In this document: positions 24,082-37,043 of the stretch, piece by piece | How positions within the stretch are numbered: the stretch's first letter is position 1 | Layout of the letters: every line of letters begins with the position of its first letter | Source of the DNA: Lonicera japonica | Lineage: Eukaryota; Streptophyta; Magnoliopsida; Dipsacales; Caprifoliaceae | Assembly (NCBI GenBank): GCA_021464415.1 | Contig: CM038470.1 | Coordinates: 37,814,099-37,878,098 of the forward strand | Reading direction: 5' to 3' | DNA: 64,000 nt | Program-made: the position numbers and the translations under genes | Notes under the pieces: generated by a model | Databases searched by the model: none | What the model was told of the DNA's origin: nothing | Seen by the model: the letters and a program-made list of their open reading frames with translations, nothing else

Positions 24082-24086
24082 GTTTT
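24082..24086 (+). repeat. Target-site duplication of the SIRE-like element (right)
   Basis: GTTTT, identical to 16442-16446. Confidence 0.9.
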
Positions 24087-24619
24087 GACCTTTATACCCT
24101 TTGGGTAGTAGTAATATTTTACTAGAGACTGCTTACTATTGGTATAATAAAACGGGCTTTTAATTCTACTGCCAAAGAGTATAAACCTACAGGGTCGCAC
24201 ACCAAAACGAGTTGGATCAAAACGAATTAAAACGGACCAAGTTGGACTTGGGCCTAATTTGTTTGTTGCTTAGGGTTCTCACTAGGGTTTCCCTTTAAAA
24301 GGGAACCTTTATTCTTCTTGGCCGTTAAGGAAACTTAGAGAGGCTAGAGAGGCAAAATAATTGAGAGAACCCTAGAAGGCGCTAGTACACCAAGCAAGGA
24401 TCTGATCTCGTTCGTGTGTGCATACCGTAGAGACGTCGTATTTTCTACGCTAAGGACGACAACAACAGAAGGATCCGATCCATCCTGTTCGTTTCATTAA
24501 CACCAAATCTCATATAAGGTATGTCTTCTGTCGATTTTATTGAACAGCATAGATCATAGGATTTAATGATTAGCGAACAAATTATTGTATGTGATGCGTG
24601 TTTGTTGCCCTAATTCCCA
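24087..24619 (+). mobile_element. Outer LTR, right part
   Basis: Continuation of the LTR broken at 16446 ('gacctttatacc...'). It contains 'cctttaaaagggaacc' as a TATA-like element (about 24291) and ends near ...CCCTAATTCCCA. No primer site or coding domain follows, consistent with a solo LTR. Confidence 0.55.
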
Positions 24620-24620
24620 A

Positions 24621-24755
24621 GATGAAGACTTGTTGTTTAAATTAGTTATACTCTCACTACAAGAAAAAATTGATAATTGATATGCCAATTTGGTACTATC
24701 TTAAACCGTACTAAATTTTAGACTTTGATAAAATAATGGTCAATAATAAAGAAAC
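24621..24755 (+). repeat. R1 3' part with 70-bp duplication
   Basis: 24621-24690 repeats 15586-15655 at 68 of 70 positions. It then continues into the R1 block 'taaaccgtactaaattttag' and is broken at about 24755 by a small insertion. Confidence 0.8.
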
Positions 24756-25347
24756 TTGTAGTAAAGACGGACGAAAGATCGTTTCACAATTAGATTTGAA
24801 TGGCACCGGGACCCATTGTTTATAAAGAAGGAAGAACCTTGGTATATAAGGGTATAAAGATTGATAAACACCTCATAAAGACATGAGAACCTTGGTATAT
24901 GCAAGTGATGCCACAATTGATGATGCATGATGAGTCAACTGATAAATCGAACAAACAATATATAAAACCCAATTTTTTCAAGATGCTCTTAAAGAACAAA
25001 TTAGAAAAGCTCTCACAGTGTTATTAATCAATCCATAGCTCTAATTAAAATAATACAACCATCCCCTTTAAATAGAGTGTAGAAAAGAAATACTAATCCA
25101 AACATAATAAGGTAAATACTAATCTAGATCCTAATTGACTAAGGAGAACATTCCTAATTGAATAATGAAAACATTCCTAATTGAATAATGAAATAATAAA
25201 CAGGTTCTTTAATTTAAAAGTAACTGAAATACGATCTTCTTTGGATTTCCTTGCACGAGATCTTGTAACTGGACAAATGAAAATTTGAATTGGGCCTATG
25301 TATGCTTCAATCCATGTACTTGAGCTTGTACTAGCCTTGTTCACATC
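24756..25347. mobile_element. 592-bp insertion in R1 with 7-bp direct repeats
   Basis: Bounded by AAGAAAC at 24749-24755 and 25348-25354, which with the broken R1 sequence marks it as an insertion. On the minus strand near 25200-25365 an open frame reads GPIQIFICPVTRSRARKSKE, resembling the C-terminal tail of Gypsy polyproteins. It is followed (minus strand) by a TATA-like 'ctatttaaaggggatgg'. It may be a chimeric retrotransposon fragment; the class is uncertain. Confidence 0.45.
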
Positions 25348-26135
25348 AAGAAACAACCATAACATTGCAAAAATAAATTTATTAGGACCTCGGGTGAGGT
25401 GGGTGGACGTTGGATTGGTTTGACTAGTGATGACCTCCTCACATGAGATAGTGAACTAGAGATGACATCTTTACTTGTGTGGGAAAACCAGAGCCGGGCC
25501 TCTATCGTGCCGAACAGCCAGAGCCGAACTCTTAAACTACTAGACCACTATGCAGGATCTGTCACACACCTATGCACTCTCTACTCGCACCCTTAAGCGC
25601 TCAATCCCACACTCACGTGTGCTTGCCTCTCGAGCTCGTCCACGTGCTCCATAATTTCAGTTTCAAAATTAAGTTGGTCACTCATAACCATCTTGAGTTT
25701 AAGGAAGGATACTAACATATATAATTCAATTATATATGTTAATTATATATTTGAATATCCTTTAGTTGTATATTTGATTTATTCAATTCGATGATCCTCC
25801 CAAAATCTCTTACCCAGATTAAATGATTATGCTTGATTGTGTATTCCATATTTACCTCATGTATATAGCCTATATAAAGGATCTTTACTTGCACAATTCA
25901 ATAATCAATCCAATACAATACATATCTCTCTTTTCTATTTATGAATAGATTTAGTTATACTCTAGATATTTATTGTTTTTACAATAGGATATAATGGTCG
26001 AATAATAAAAAATTTAGCTAAGGCAAATATAAATCTTCAAAATAAATTTATTAGGGGCCGATGTGGTGGGTCCCATTGACAACGAAGACGATATCATCTT
26101 GTTATTTAGATTAAGTTATGTTCCAAATTATTATT
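25348..26135 (+). repeat. Duplicated block, copy B (pairs with 6481-7260)
   Basis: Same order of landmarks as copy A. It includes the homologous short LTR at 25710-25983, whose first bases read TACTAAC instead of TGTTAAC and which carries a small 'ttaattatatatg' expansion. Homology ends after 'ttgttatttagattaagtta'. Confidence 0.8.
25710..25983 (+). repeat. Short LTR, paralogue of 6859-7117
   Basis: About 274 bp, preceded by AAGGAAGGA and ending TTGTTTTTACA, with 'gcctatataaaggatc' inside. The terminal TG has mutated to TA. Confidence 0.55.
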
Positions 26136-26289
26136 TGGTGCTCTTATTTGCACCTTGTAATTTTTACTCACCCACTTATTTCTAAAAATTTAATTGAATT
26201 AATTTTAACTTTTAACAAAACATCCCCTATTTGACTTAGTAAAAAAATAATTCAAAGGAAGCTTAAGTTCCTGAAAAATTTGGGCACTA
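26136..26289. other. Short AT-rich gap
   Basis: No feature recognised between the duplicated block and the LINE 3' end. Confidence 0.5.
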
Positions 26290-28258
26290 AAGCGTTATAT
26301 TATTAAAAGAAAAATGGAGTCTGAAAAGCCCAGACTCGGAGGCACACAACGAAATGAAAATTCAAACCAATAGAATTGAGCAAACCAAAAAGAGACCACT
26401 ATCAAAAGCAAATAAAATATAGAGAGATGATAACTAGTGGAATTGAAATATGTAGTTAGGAAGAATGGACATGTCTTTCCCCACTAAAGTAATTGTTTGT
26501 GGGGGAGCCGAATCCCACTACAAAGGAGTTCGTTGATCCAGCCCTATAGAAGCGATAGAGTCTGCTATAGTATTGCCCTCTCTATGAATATGAGAGCAAT
26601 AAATTACATGTCCAAAAGAAGCTGTTTGCAGTTGTCCCATGTCGTGACAACACGCCAAGGGGCCAATAAGAAGAGGACTGCAAACATTGAAGAGCCGCCA
26701 ATGAATTGAGCTCAATCCATAGCCTTCGCCAACCATGTTGATGGGCGAACTCAATACCCTGAATAAGAGCCGAGATTTCTGCAAGAAAGGCTGTACCAAT
26801 CTTAATAAAAAAAAACAATATGCACCAATAACAACCCCCATGTGGTTTCTAAAAACTCCCTCAGATGCAGCTTTACCTGGGGCCCCTTTAGCCGTGCCAT
26901 CCGTATTTAATTTCACCCACCCAATCTAACGGGGAAGCCAATGAACCGGGACAAATAAGGGGGCTCGATGAGGCTTACCCTGCACACCAAGACCTTGATG
27001 AATATAAAGGTTTGGCACAACATGACCAATATTACCCTTGGCAATGACTAAGACCTTACGTAGCCATCCTGTCAAGGAAGTTTGGTAATGATGAAAGGTG
27101 AATTGGGGCTTTTGGAAAATTTGCATATTGCGAGTCTACCAAATGAAATCCCACATATGTAACATCGTAGCTACCCATAACTGAAAGATTTGAGAACAAA
27201 ATGATTGACTCAAAACGAAGAGCCACATATCCATAATTGTGTCAAACATATGAATTGGCACAACAAAAAGCCCACACAAAGCTCACCAAGTCTCCACCGC
27301 AAAAGGGCAAGTAAGAAACAAATGCGATATAGATTCCAAGCTACTATGGCATATAGGGCACCTATTAGCCATATGATGGCCGTACATTTGTAATAAATCC
27401 AGGGTAGGTAGACGCCCATATAATAACTTCCACACATAGGTAGAAATACATGGTGGGATATGAAGGCTCCACAGGTGATGTGCCCAAGTAACCTAAATAG
27501 GCGGCTAAAGAAACTGAAAAGCATCTCGGAAGGACAGGTCGCCGGTAGAGGAGTATGACCAAATAAGTGTATCCTCAACATCACGAATAAGAAGAGGAAC
27601 CTTTCTAATGCTGTCAACAATATTCGAAATAGTATCTGAAAATTCAATTGGAATATCCCATTTCCCATTAGTAATAATGTCGCGAACATGGGCGAGAAAG
27701 TCCATTTCATCCTCAATCTGAAGTGTGTGTAAAAAGGTATCACCAAGCCAATTGGAGCACTAGAACCTAACAGAATAACCATTTCCAATTACCAATGATC
27801 CATCAGACCTTCAACTTGATGATAGAAACAGCCTCACGAAAATCCGATCACAAAGTAGAAGTCTGATACTTGGTCTTTAAGGAAAACCCAAAATGAGCAT
27901 GTATGAAATCCCGCCAATTGGACGAATTGTGGATAGCGTTCCACATAAATCGAAGAATGCCCACTCTATTGAGAGGATCCAGGGCACGAATAGCAAGACC
28001 ACCCACCTCTTGTGGAGTACAAACCTTATCTCAAGCGACTGTAATCAGCTTCAAGACTTGAGGATCACCCGTCCAAATAAAAATGCACATCCATGTGTCT
28101 AACTGGAGAATAAGAAAAGATGGTCACTTAGAAACCATAAAGCTGTGGAGGAGAATAGGCTGAACAACTGCCTTAACCAACTGCACTCGACCTGCCATAG
28201 AGATCAACTTCCTCACCCAACTAGCCATCTTAGCTTTGGCACGATTTACCAAGTCTTG
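26290..28258 (-). pseudogene. 3' part of a dead LINE (non-LTR retrotransposon)
   Basis: Read on the minus strand from 28258 downward: the linker after reverse transcriptase (SMAGRVQLVKAVVQPILLHS, about 28205-28146; later EVGGLAIRALDPLNRVGILR); the zf-RVT zinc-binding module (STYVWKLLYGRLPTLDLL, then CPICHSSLESISHLFLTCPF at 27301-27360); and an RNase H-like domain (KLNTDGTAKGAPGK at about 26870-26911, HIHREGNTIADSIASIGL near 26540-26595). In-frame stops interrupt the linker. The RNase H frame shifts near the A-run at 26810-26818 and shifts back later. The endonuclease and reverse transcriptase are missing, so the copy is 5'-truncated, as is usual for LINEs, or cut by the LTR at 28259. The 3' end is in 'ttaataatat'-type sequence near 26300. 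Confidence 0.82.
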
Positions 28259-29530
28259 TGACTACGCGCAAAAAGTGCGAAGTATTACATCCAAGTGCAG
28301 GTGGTCAAGTTATAGTATACCTGGGGAAGTCTAAGGTCGAACCACAGGGAATGTAAGGAATATATTTCTTCTAGGTATCTCTTTAAGGGGGAATAAGGGA
28401 AAAACAAAAAGAAAACATGATAGAAATAAGGAAATAAGGAAGAAAATGAAACTAAATTAAAACTACTAACTAACAAAACTAAAACTAAAGGCAAATACAA
28501 TCCTAAGGTGCAAAAGTAAAGGGAATCCACAAGTGCAAGTTATCTACCTAAAAGGCTTTCTAATTGCACTAAGGGAAGATACAAATGAACTAAAAATAAA
28601 TTAATTAATTAAAATAGAGTACTAACTAAATAAATTAGAATATTAAATGAACTTAAATCAACAAGAAAAAAACGTTAGGGGTATTCGTAGTTAGGGAGTA
28701 TGAAACTAATCCAATCGGGTAATCCAAATCTAAGTTTAAACAAGATTTTTCACTACAATTTAGCTCTTAGATCTTCCAACTATCCAATTATGTTGCTACT
28801 ATAATTATATGATAGGCCATGCATGAAAAAGACTATATAGACTAGCTTTGAGCAATTGAATTCGACAGTGAAGCTTTTTAACTTTAAAAAATTGTAATTT
28901 AGAACCTAGTATTGCTAGTGCGTGATAAAAACAATCCAAGTTGATTAAACTTCTCAAAAATTAGTAGCTTAACACCCTTATAAGGTATGAATATATTTGA
29001 ACGCGATTCAAAGAAAATCCGTCTTAAAAGAATGCCGAAAGTCAAAACTATCACTTTTTCGGCGCTTACATGAATAAATACCAAAACATCGCCAAATCAA
29101 CCAATTCACTTAAGAAACTAACCCAAATAAATAAAGGATTAATACTATCCTCAAATCATCCACGTTAGGGTTTTGGTGCAAAAATTTGTGAATCAATGTT
29201 TTACGGCTCTTAATCAAATGAAATTTCTGAGCTAACTTATGAAAACATGTTTGTAACGCATGCCAAGATAAGAAAATATTTATACATTCATTAGGTGATC
29301 TATAACCAATGAAAAAATCAAATTCAAACTTAAATTGAATTACATTCAAGGGTTAATTATGCATCTTTCACTATAGACCCTTAACTAACGATTCAGTTAG
29401 ACATAATCAAACCAAACATGAAAATAATCTTATAAATCATGGAAAATATAAGAAAATTACCTAGTAATATGAAAAATCAAATTCAAAAACTTTGGCTTTG
29501 GAATTTCTCAATTCCGATTTAAAACGAAGA
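28259..29530 (-). mobile_element. Athila-type Gypsy LTR relic
   Basis: The plus-strand start TGACTACGCGC, 'ccaagtgcagg.ggtcaagt' and 'aaggtcgaaccacagggaat' match, in order, the reverse complement of the end of the intact Athila LTR at 43070-43170. This is therefore an LTR lying in minus orientation, with its 3' end at 28259. The remainder is AT-rich and diverged, and the other terminus is not clear. No internal domains or primer site adjoin it, so it is a solo or truncated LTR. None of the CATGATCGATCATG palindromes of the young element occurs here. Confidence 0.55.
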
Positions 29531-29545
29531 TTTTATAGCAAAAAC

Positions 29546-30370
29546 AAAATATATATGTTACAAAGATGAACTATCGAACTATCTAAGAACGAAATAAATT
29601 TGAGTTGAAAAAGATATGCAACAACTCTGAACAACAATAACTAAATGAACAAGGTAAATATATCTGGCCAAATGAAATATATTTGAGTTCCAAAAGGCAT
29701 AACAATATTTATGAATATAGGTAACTAAATCAAAAAGGTAAATATATCTGATGAAATAATGTGCAATATATTTGTACATCACTAGATAACTGTTCATATA
29801 CATTACCAACCTAGTTAGTAGCAACAAACTAGGAGAATATTACTTAAAGCACAAGGTTCAAAATTGGTAAAATACCTAATATAAACCCAAAACTAATAAA
29901 AAAATAAAAAATAAATCAGGGATGTCCTTGTGCCAAAATATGGTTATTCATCCCAATGCTTGAACTTAGAACTAATATGGGTTAAACGGATTGTCCTTCA
30001 TTAGAACTACACTAGATATTCTATCCTTTAACCTAATTTTCTAAAAAAAATTAAAAGAAGATGAATGATATCTACTCATAAAACAGGTATGAAATGGAGA
30101 GTTTACTCCAACTTATTTTCCACCTACTCACCAAAATCAATTTGTTCTCTATCATTTTCAATCATGTTATTAAATGAAACCATATATACTACACAATTCA
30201 TTTTTTTATACATACCGAGAAATTAAAATGAATGTATGCATGAAATGGTTTGTTTGTATCTTGCACTATGCGCATATTTAATCTAGCTTCTAATCTTGCA
30301 TAATCTTCGAACGAAGGTAACTAAATCAACAAGGTAAATATATCTTACAAAATGAAATATATGAGTTGTA
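29546..30370 (+). repeat. Segmental duplication, copy B, left part
   Basis: Colinear with 10289-11087. Homology stops abruptly at 'gaaatatatgagttgta', where a Copia element has inserted, and resumes at 37222. Confidence 0.8.
30366..30370 (+). repeat. Target-site duplication of minus-strand Copia (left)
   Basis: TTGTA, versus TTGCA at 37222-37226. The uninterrupted paralogue at about 11084 reads TTGCA, so the left copy carries the change. Confidence 0.75.
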
Positions 30371-30552
30371 TGTTGTGGGAACAATTCTACTCACTTTCAT
30401 TAGATAATTCCCTTTAAATAAGGCATCGATACACTAGTAACTAGAGTTTACAAGGAAGTCCAATATGGCCCATAGTACATAATCTACACAGGAAAAGCCC
30501 TTATATATACTCTGTCTAGATGGTAGCACACCACATGTAATTTCCTTCAATA
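30371..30552 (-). repeat. 3' LTR of the minus-strand Copia element
   Basis: 182 bp. On the minus strand it starts after the purine tract as TATTGAAGGAAATTACATG (the canonical TG has become TA) and ends ...GTTCCCACAACA. Confidence 0.8.
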
Positions 30553-31639
30553 CTCCCCCTTGTGCTGAGTCGGAGATAGAGTGGTACATGTCTTGTTGCC
30601 TCATTAAAACCTTGTCAAGTAACAAAAATCCTGTGGAAAAAATAACCTTGATTGAAGGGAAAAAAGTACAACATTATGATAATTATGTTGGACTTCCTCC
30701 ATTGAGTCTATATTTCTATTTGATCCTTACTTCGATCAATAGAGTTTGCACGTTTCTTTACCTCATTAAAAACCTTACCAAGTAACAAAACCTAGTGGAA
30801 AAAATAAACTTTGGTTTAAGAAAAAGAGTATAACGTAACATCGTTTGGATGTTAGACTCCCCATCAAGTCTACAGCTCCCCCTAATGTTTACATTAATCA
30901 AGGAATTTGAAAAGCTTATGCATGTATCATTGCCTCGTTAAAAATCTTACCAAGTAACAAAACCCAGCGGAAAAAATAAATCTTGGTTTAAGAAAAAGAG
31001 TACAACTCCATCATACCTCACACCTTCCCTTGATCATTACTTTGATTATGAGAGTTCGGAAAGCCTAAGCACCCCTATGTTTTTCACATGCTTTTCAAAT
31101 ATGGCCTTGGGGCAAAGACTTGGTGAACCATTTGCCATATTCTTGTTAGAACTTTGTCTGCACTAGATAGATACCTAACATTAACAAAATCTATCAAGAT
31201 TTTATTTGGGATTTCAATGTAAAGGGGTGGCCATTTTAGCATCATCGTTTACTTAAAATGTTGATGTCCCATTCACTTTTTCGTTTCTGCAGGGAAAGAA
31301 CAATCACAAGCCAATAGTTCCTTTTATGTATTTAATTATGCTGCGTTGGTGTTAAGCTAAATCTAGTTAACAAGTTCAATGTGAATGTTATGTCTGGTTG
31401 AGTATACTGTGTTAAGTGCAATAATGCGCATATTGTATTTAGATAGGAAGTTTCATCTCCCAACACATTTTCGTAGTCTTACTTTTTATGAAATTGATCT
31501 TTCCTTTGATCTAAACTTCGACTGACTATGGTAGTGCTAGTAGAGTGCGTTTTGTCTAGGTTAAATTACCTGATGATCTTTTGAATGTACGCAAACTAGT
31601 GGATTAATATTCCACAAGCTCAATATTCTATATTAAGAT

Positions 31640-34600
31640 CTAAACAAAATTCGAGCTTTCCTAAGATTCTTTATCTCAAATTTGGATTTCAAGTAGCTTG
31701 TGGTTTCTCTTACTTCATCAAGAGTGCTTATATGTTTATATCATCAACATATAAAACTACAATTGTGAATTCGAAACTTGTTTTCTTTATGAATACGCAG
31801 GAGCATAATTCATTGTCCGTATATCCCTTCCCAATCAAGCAGTCACTTAGATCGGTAAGCCACATCCATTTGGATTGTTTCGTAAAGTGAGCATTTCAAC
31901 CTAATTACAAACATACTCCGTAGTTTAGAGTCACTTGACTTGGGTAATATAAGGCCATCAGGTACTTTCATATATATCTCTGAGTTAAGATCCCTATAGA
32001 GATACATAGTGACCACATCCATAAGCTGCATTTTCAGTCCTTCGAAAACTACAAAGCTAATTAAGTAGCGGACTGTTATAACATTTAGGCAATTCCAAAG
32101 CGTCTGTGAAAAACCTTGCGCCACAACGTGAGTCATTTACTTCAAAACTTCTTTTTTCTCATTTACGCTCTATGGCAAATAATTGTTTATGTCCTACAAG
32201 CTTTATACTTAGCGCGATTAGCACTACCGGACCAAATACCTGTCTCTTTGCCAGAGAACCTAATTTTGTTTGGATTGCTTATTTCCATTTAGGCCAATTT
32301 TTCCCTTTGTTGACATTTTGCAACAGAGCGAGGTTCGACATCATCGTGCTCTTTGATTCCTTGAGCAACAGTGTATCATTAATGCATATAGAGAATCTTT
32401 TAATTAATTCATATGCCCTCTTAACCCATTGAAATTTATTTATTCTCTAAAATCATTTATAACTTCGGGGCGTCCCTCAGTATTGATTCATGGATATAAG
32501 TATAATCAGAGATAATCTCATGAAAAGAGTTTTTACATTAATGATTAATTGATCAATTTGTGCCTTGATCTACCTCTTCTTTTGTGTGGGTATTTGTCGA
32601 ACTAAATGGCCTCCCTTTATTCCTTTGGGGAGCCATGGCCTCAACCACACATCCACTGAGTGTAGTTGTAGTGTCTTTTTCTGTGATATTGTGCCCCTTG
32701 TTTGAGAAATTCTAACCTTACACGCATATTGTAGCTGGTATGTTTGACCTCGTCACTTTTCGATATTAGTAAATGCACCAGGCATCAAATCTGTTATATT
32801 TTAAAGATCGATTATTCTTTTTCACTTCACTATACTTTGTGATGTGTGTGGTGATCAAGATGAGAGAAAGTGGGGATTACGAAAATTCATGTCGTTCCCT
32901 TGGAAATCTATTTTCCTATCTCCCCTTAATGACGGGAAGACCGTCTCATCAAAGTGACAATCTGTAATTCTTAGCTGTAAAGAGATCACCTGACAAGGAT
33001 TCTAAATTGCGGAATATCGTTGAGAATTCGTATTCAATGTTATTACTTAGTTGTCTCAGCAGGTCCAGATTAGTGCGTCGTGGGGGCGCAATCGGCACAT
33101 ATGCATAAAATATCAGACTAATATTTGGTTATCAACTGATACGCATATAATAGTTTTCTAATATTTGGCCTTGAAACAAAAAAGTAAAGCTGCTTACAAT
33201 ATTTCATAAATCCCAGACATATATACAGGCAATATGGTGCGCATAACCAATGCCCTATCTACCTTCTATATCCTTTTGATGATTGCTTTTGTGAGACCTT
33301 TTTGCGTATGCATATGGAGAACGGGATTCTTCATTCGATTTTATGCAATAATCATCAGGTACTTTTGATGTAAACTCTCCAGTGTTATCAAGTCTTATAG
33401 ACATGATACAGTAATCAGGGTGGTGAGCCCTTAAGGGTATAATATGTGCTAAGGAGTTTGTGAATGCAGCCTTTCTTGTAGACAATTATTCAACGTGTGA
33501 CCAGAATGTCGAATTATCCACTAGATCCATAAAGTACTTTGAATGGGTCCGCACTCTGGATGGACTAATTTACAAATATATCATTATATTCTTTGTAAGA
33601 ATGGTATATTTTATTTTGTATCTTTAGTATAAGAAGGTCTCGATCTTATTTTTGTTAAAAGTAAGCTTTGAAAAATCGGGTGTCGTTCTTTTGACATGGT
33701 CAATGAGGCATAATAGGAAGGAGGATATTGCTTCCAATACTTCGGAATTCAAGGATTACTTTTGAGTATTACTAATATCAACACTTTGTAATGTGTTGAA
33801 TTTTTATCCCATTTATTTGTTACTCGGAATAAGAGATATTCGTATAAGTACTTTAACACATTGATCATCATGACCAAGGTGCACTAGGCAAGCATGCCAA
33901 AGCCTGTATGAGTCAGTGTCCCACAGTACATTATTGGTGACATCATAGGATTTGACAATCCTTATTGTAGTGGGGTACATTCCACTAGAATGACTCAAAA
34001 GTTTCTCTAAAATGTATTTCTTTGCGCATTTGTTTAGAGGCAAAATAAATATATTTTTGTTCCATTCTTACATTTGGTTTTTGTATGACTACTGTTGGTA
34101 TGAATATCATTAACAAAGTTCGGGTCGCTCTGGGTGCATATAAAACATACGTGTCTTTAAACACTGTTTTAACAACAAAATGGTTGAGCAGTTCTTCACT
34201 TTTATGATGATTTAATCATCATAGTCACATATTTATTATAGGTCATTAATTGCCTTTTCGTTGAATGGTTATGGTGTTTCCACTATCAACTAATCATTAA
34301 AGTTATCCTCGATTCAATTTTACAGTAATGAAATCGAGTATAAACTCTGAACTATGTAGTAATAAAACGAATAAATTCAATTACTTTAGAATAAAATTCT
34401 AATAAAACCAACAATAATTAATCCAATATCTTGTGTAGAAATCTAATTCATCAAATCAATCATAACTTTAAGACAAAACCATAGTCTAATTAAAAATTAG
34501 GCAATGTACTTGTTCAACTATTTCTGAAAAATAACATGAATAAAGCAGATCAGTCAAAATCGAGTGCATCCATTGACTGAGCAAAGTCCTTCTTACCACT

Positions 34601-34890
34601 AAAGTTTGCGATTGTGAAGTTAATATCAGCGTCATTATCTTCTTCATTGATAAAATGAGATTCTTGTTCTTTAGACTCTCAATATCTCTTGTAACTCGCT
34701 GCTACATTAGCGCTTGCATGGCAGTTTTTGTACCATTGCCCAGCAACTTCACACTTGTAACAGGGCTCATCGCCAACTCTTTCCTTTTTGATCAGAGGGT
34801 TCTTAAATGAATCTTGAATTTTTTGGCCATTAGGTGTAGTTGCACGAACTCTTTGCCATACTTCGAAAGAGTCTCCACACCCCCACATTA
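31640..34890 (-). pseudogene. Degraded Copia gag-pol coding remnants
   Basis: Minus-strand segments in retrotransposon order: a gag zinc-knuckle relic (EPCYKCEVAGQWYKNCHA, about 34715-34770, not a clean CCHC); GAG pre-integrase LWHACLVHLGHDDQC (within 33813-34043); integrase core SIRLDNTGEFTSKVPDDYC (within 33255-33485); reverse transcriptase VAQGFSQ, RYLISFVVFEGLKMQLMDVV and LYRDLNSEIYMKVPDG (within 31843-32136); and a catalytic YVDDINI near 31735-31757. Stops and frameshifts separate every segment, and protease and RNase H are not recognisable. No functional protein can be made. Confidence 0.78.
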
Positions 34891-37043
34891 TGACCCTTTC
34901 ATTCCCATCCTCGTTGTGTATTATATTGCCTTTAGGGTTGGGGTTAGCACATTCAGTCCCCTTGCATTGGGTGTTTTTCTACCATTGACCTTGCCATAAT
35001 TCGTTTTGAGAACTTTATTTATCCTAACAGGTCTAATATTATTGCTCAACAGAACAATAATGTTGGTTATACTGGTTCATTAGTATAAGAGTTGAAATAA
35101 GGAAGGTGAAAAAGTTAAAACGTGCAGTACAACGTATCTTTGTTGAAATTATTGGCCCCCCATTTTTTTTCCTTTCTTTTTTGATCTAGCAAGAAAATTT
35201 CATCTCACTGCATTATCATATATAGGAGAATAGTATCATGGATATTTCCAAAATGTCCCTTTAGAGCATCCCATTTTTCTTTGTGGGTTATCAACTAAAG
35301 ATATCCTCAACATAAGTCGGGATTTACACGTCGCCTAAGAAATATTAATGTACGTACGTTTACCTTGCCAAACGGTTCTTTGTCTATTGGGTCTTTGGGA
35401 GTTTCAATTATGACAAAATGTTCTTTTGCCACAAAAGAGATTTCTATATTAGAATACCAAATCATGAGTACATTCATTGTAATTTATTTTCTAGGATTGT
35501 AAATTAGATTTCAAAATATAAGATTGATATGGTCACATACATTTTTTTTGGATACTATATATGAATGTACTTTATTATATATTAATGTGGATGAACTTGC
35601 TTTATCATGAAAATATATTGTATGCTTGTAAATAAGCCGATAAACGTACTTTATCATGACAATTTATTACAATCAATACAAAACGATATATACGAATATG
35701 CTCAACTATTCAATATAATAAATTGGACATATGCAACAATAAATTTATAACATGCTTAACAAATTAAATAATCATATGCCAATAATATATTTACTAAAAT
35801 TGTATATATTACACCAAATCTAGCAAAACTGCAATTTGAACATATCATCAAATATAATGTAGATAAACAAATTCATAAACTTAAGATGCTGCGACTACTC
35901 CCAAGTCATAATAATGTTCTAATTTTAATAGTTTGACACCACTTTAATAAAAATTAGACAAATACATTATTATGCTAATAATAAATCAGAGATTTATAAT
36001 ATTAATGGGATCAAATAAAAAAAAAACTGATTTTGCAAGGCAACACATAAACTAATTTGCTCCCAGAAAATACATATACATATATATATATATATATGAA
36101 GCATTTTGCAAATACACGTAATTATACTATATATCAATTAACCCAGTTATACATGTATAATATATTAACATAATTTATGGCATCAAAAAAATTTATAGCT
36201 TTAAAATTATTTTAGCAAACTACTACACACAAAAATTGTAAAATTATAATTAAAAAATTAAATACGAAAAAATTCTTTATAGGCCCATATATATGTATTG
36301 TACGAAACGCATGTATAAATATTTATATATACAGCAAATTGTGCCCTAGTAGAAGAGAAAAAAAATATTTTTTGCTGATGTTTTCCCCTTCTTTTTCTTT
36401 TTTTTTCGAAAATTGTGCCCAAGAAGATTGGGGAAAAAATAAATTGTTGCGGTTGTTTTTTCCATTATTTTTTTTAAAAAAAAAATTCGTGGCCAAGAAG
36501 CTTCTTTTCTTTTTTTTTTAGATAAATCGGCATGGCAAAAAAATAGACATACATTTAGTTCGGTCACAAACTCACGTGAGAGAGTTTGGCTGCTTCTCCA
36601 TATACATAGTTACATATACATTACATATATATACATTACATAAACATATATATATATATATATATATTACATAAACACAGAAATAAGGAAATTTATACAT
36701 ATAGAATATATATATATATATAAAATACAAACAAACAGGTTACATATATATATTCATATGTATATTAACGTAAATTATATATATTATTAAATTTAAATGA
36801 GCACTTAGTTAACAATATCACTTGATAATGAATCGTGATACCCTTAATCTTGATAGAAGTGTGAAGGTATTACCTTAATTTAGAGTCGCCAGAATCCACA
36901 AGTAAATTGAATCACACCGTTTGACGCTTTAGTTTTGAAGGTTGGGCGATGAGAGAAAAGACCAGTGCTGAAGGTGGTTGGCGGCTAGTTTTTTTTTTTT
37001 TTTTTAAGAGTTAGGGCTCTTAACTCTGAGCGTGCTGATAAAG
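34891..37043. other. AT-rich 5' region of the old Copia element, simple repeats
   Basis: Non-coding, with several (AT)n runs (around 36070-36098, 36643-36667 and 36704-36722) and poly-T/poly-A stretches near 36360-36535. No gene recognised. Confidence 0.6.

Noticed and set aside
26497..26709. Plus-strand ORFs across the LINE RNase H region
   Set aside because: Antisense to recognisable LINE domains on the minus strand.
36339..36567. Overlapping Lys/Phe-rich ORFs
   Set aside because: Produced by poly-A/poly-T low-complexity sequence in the 5' part of the old Copia element.
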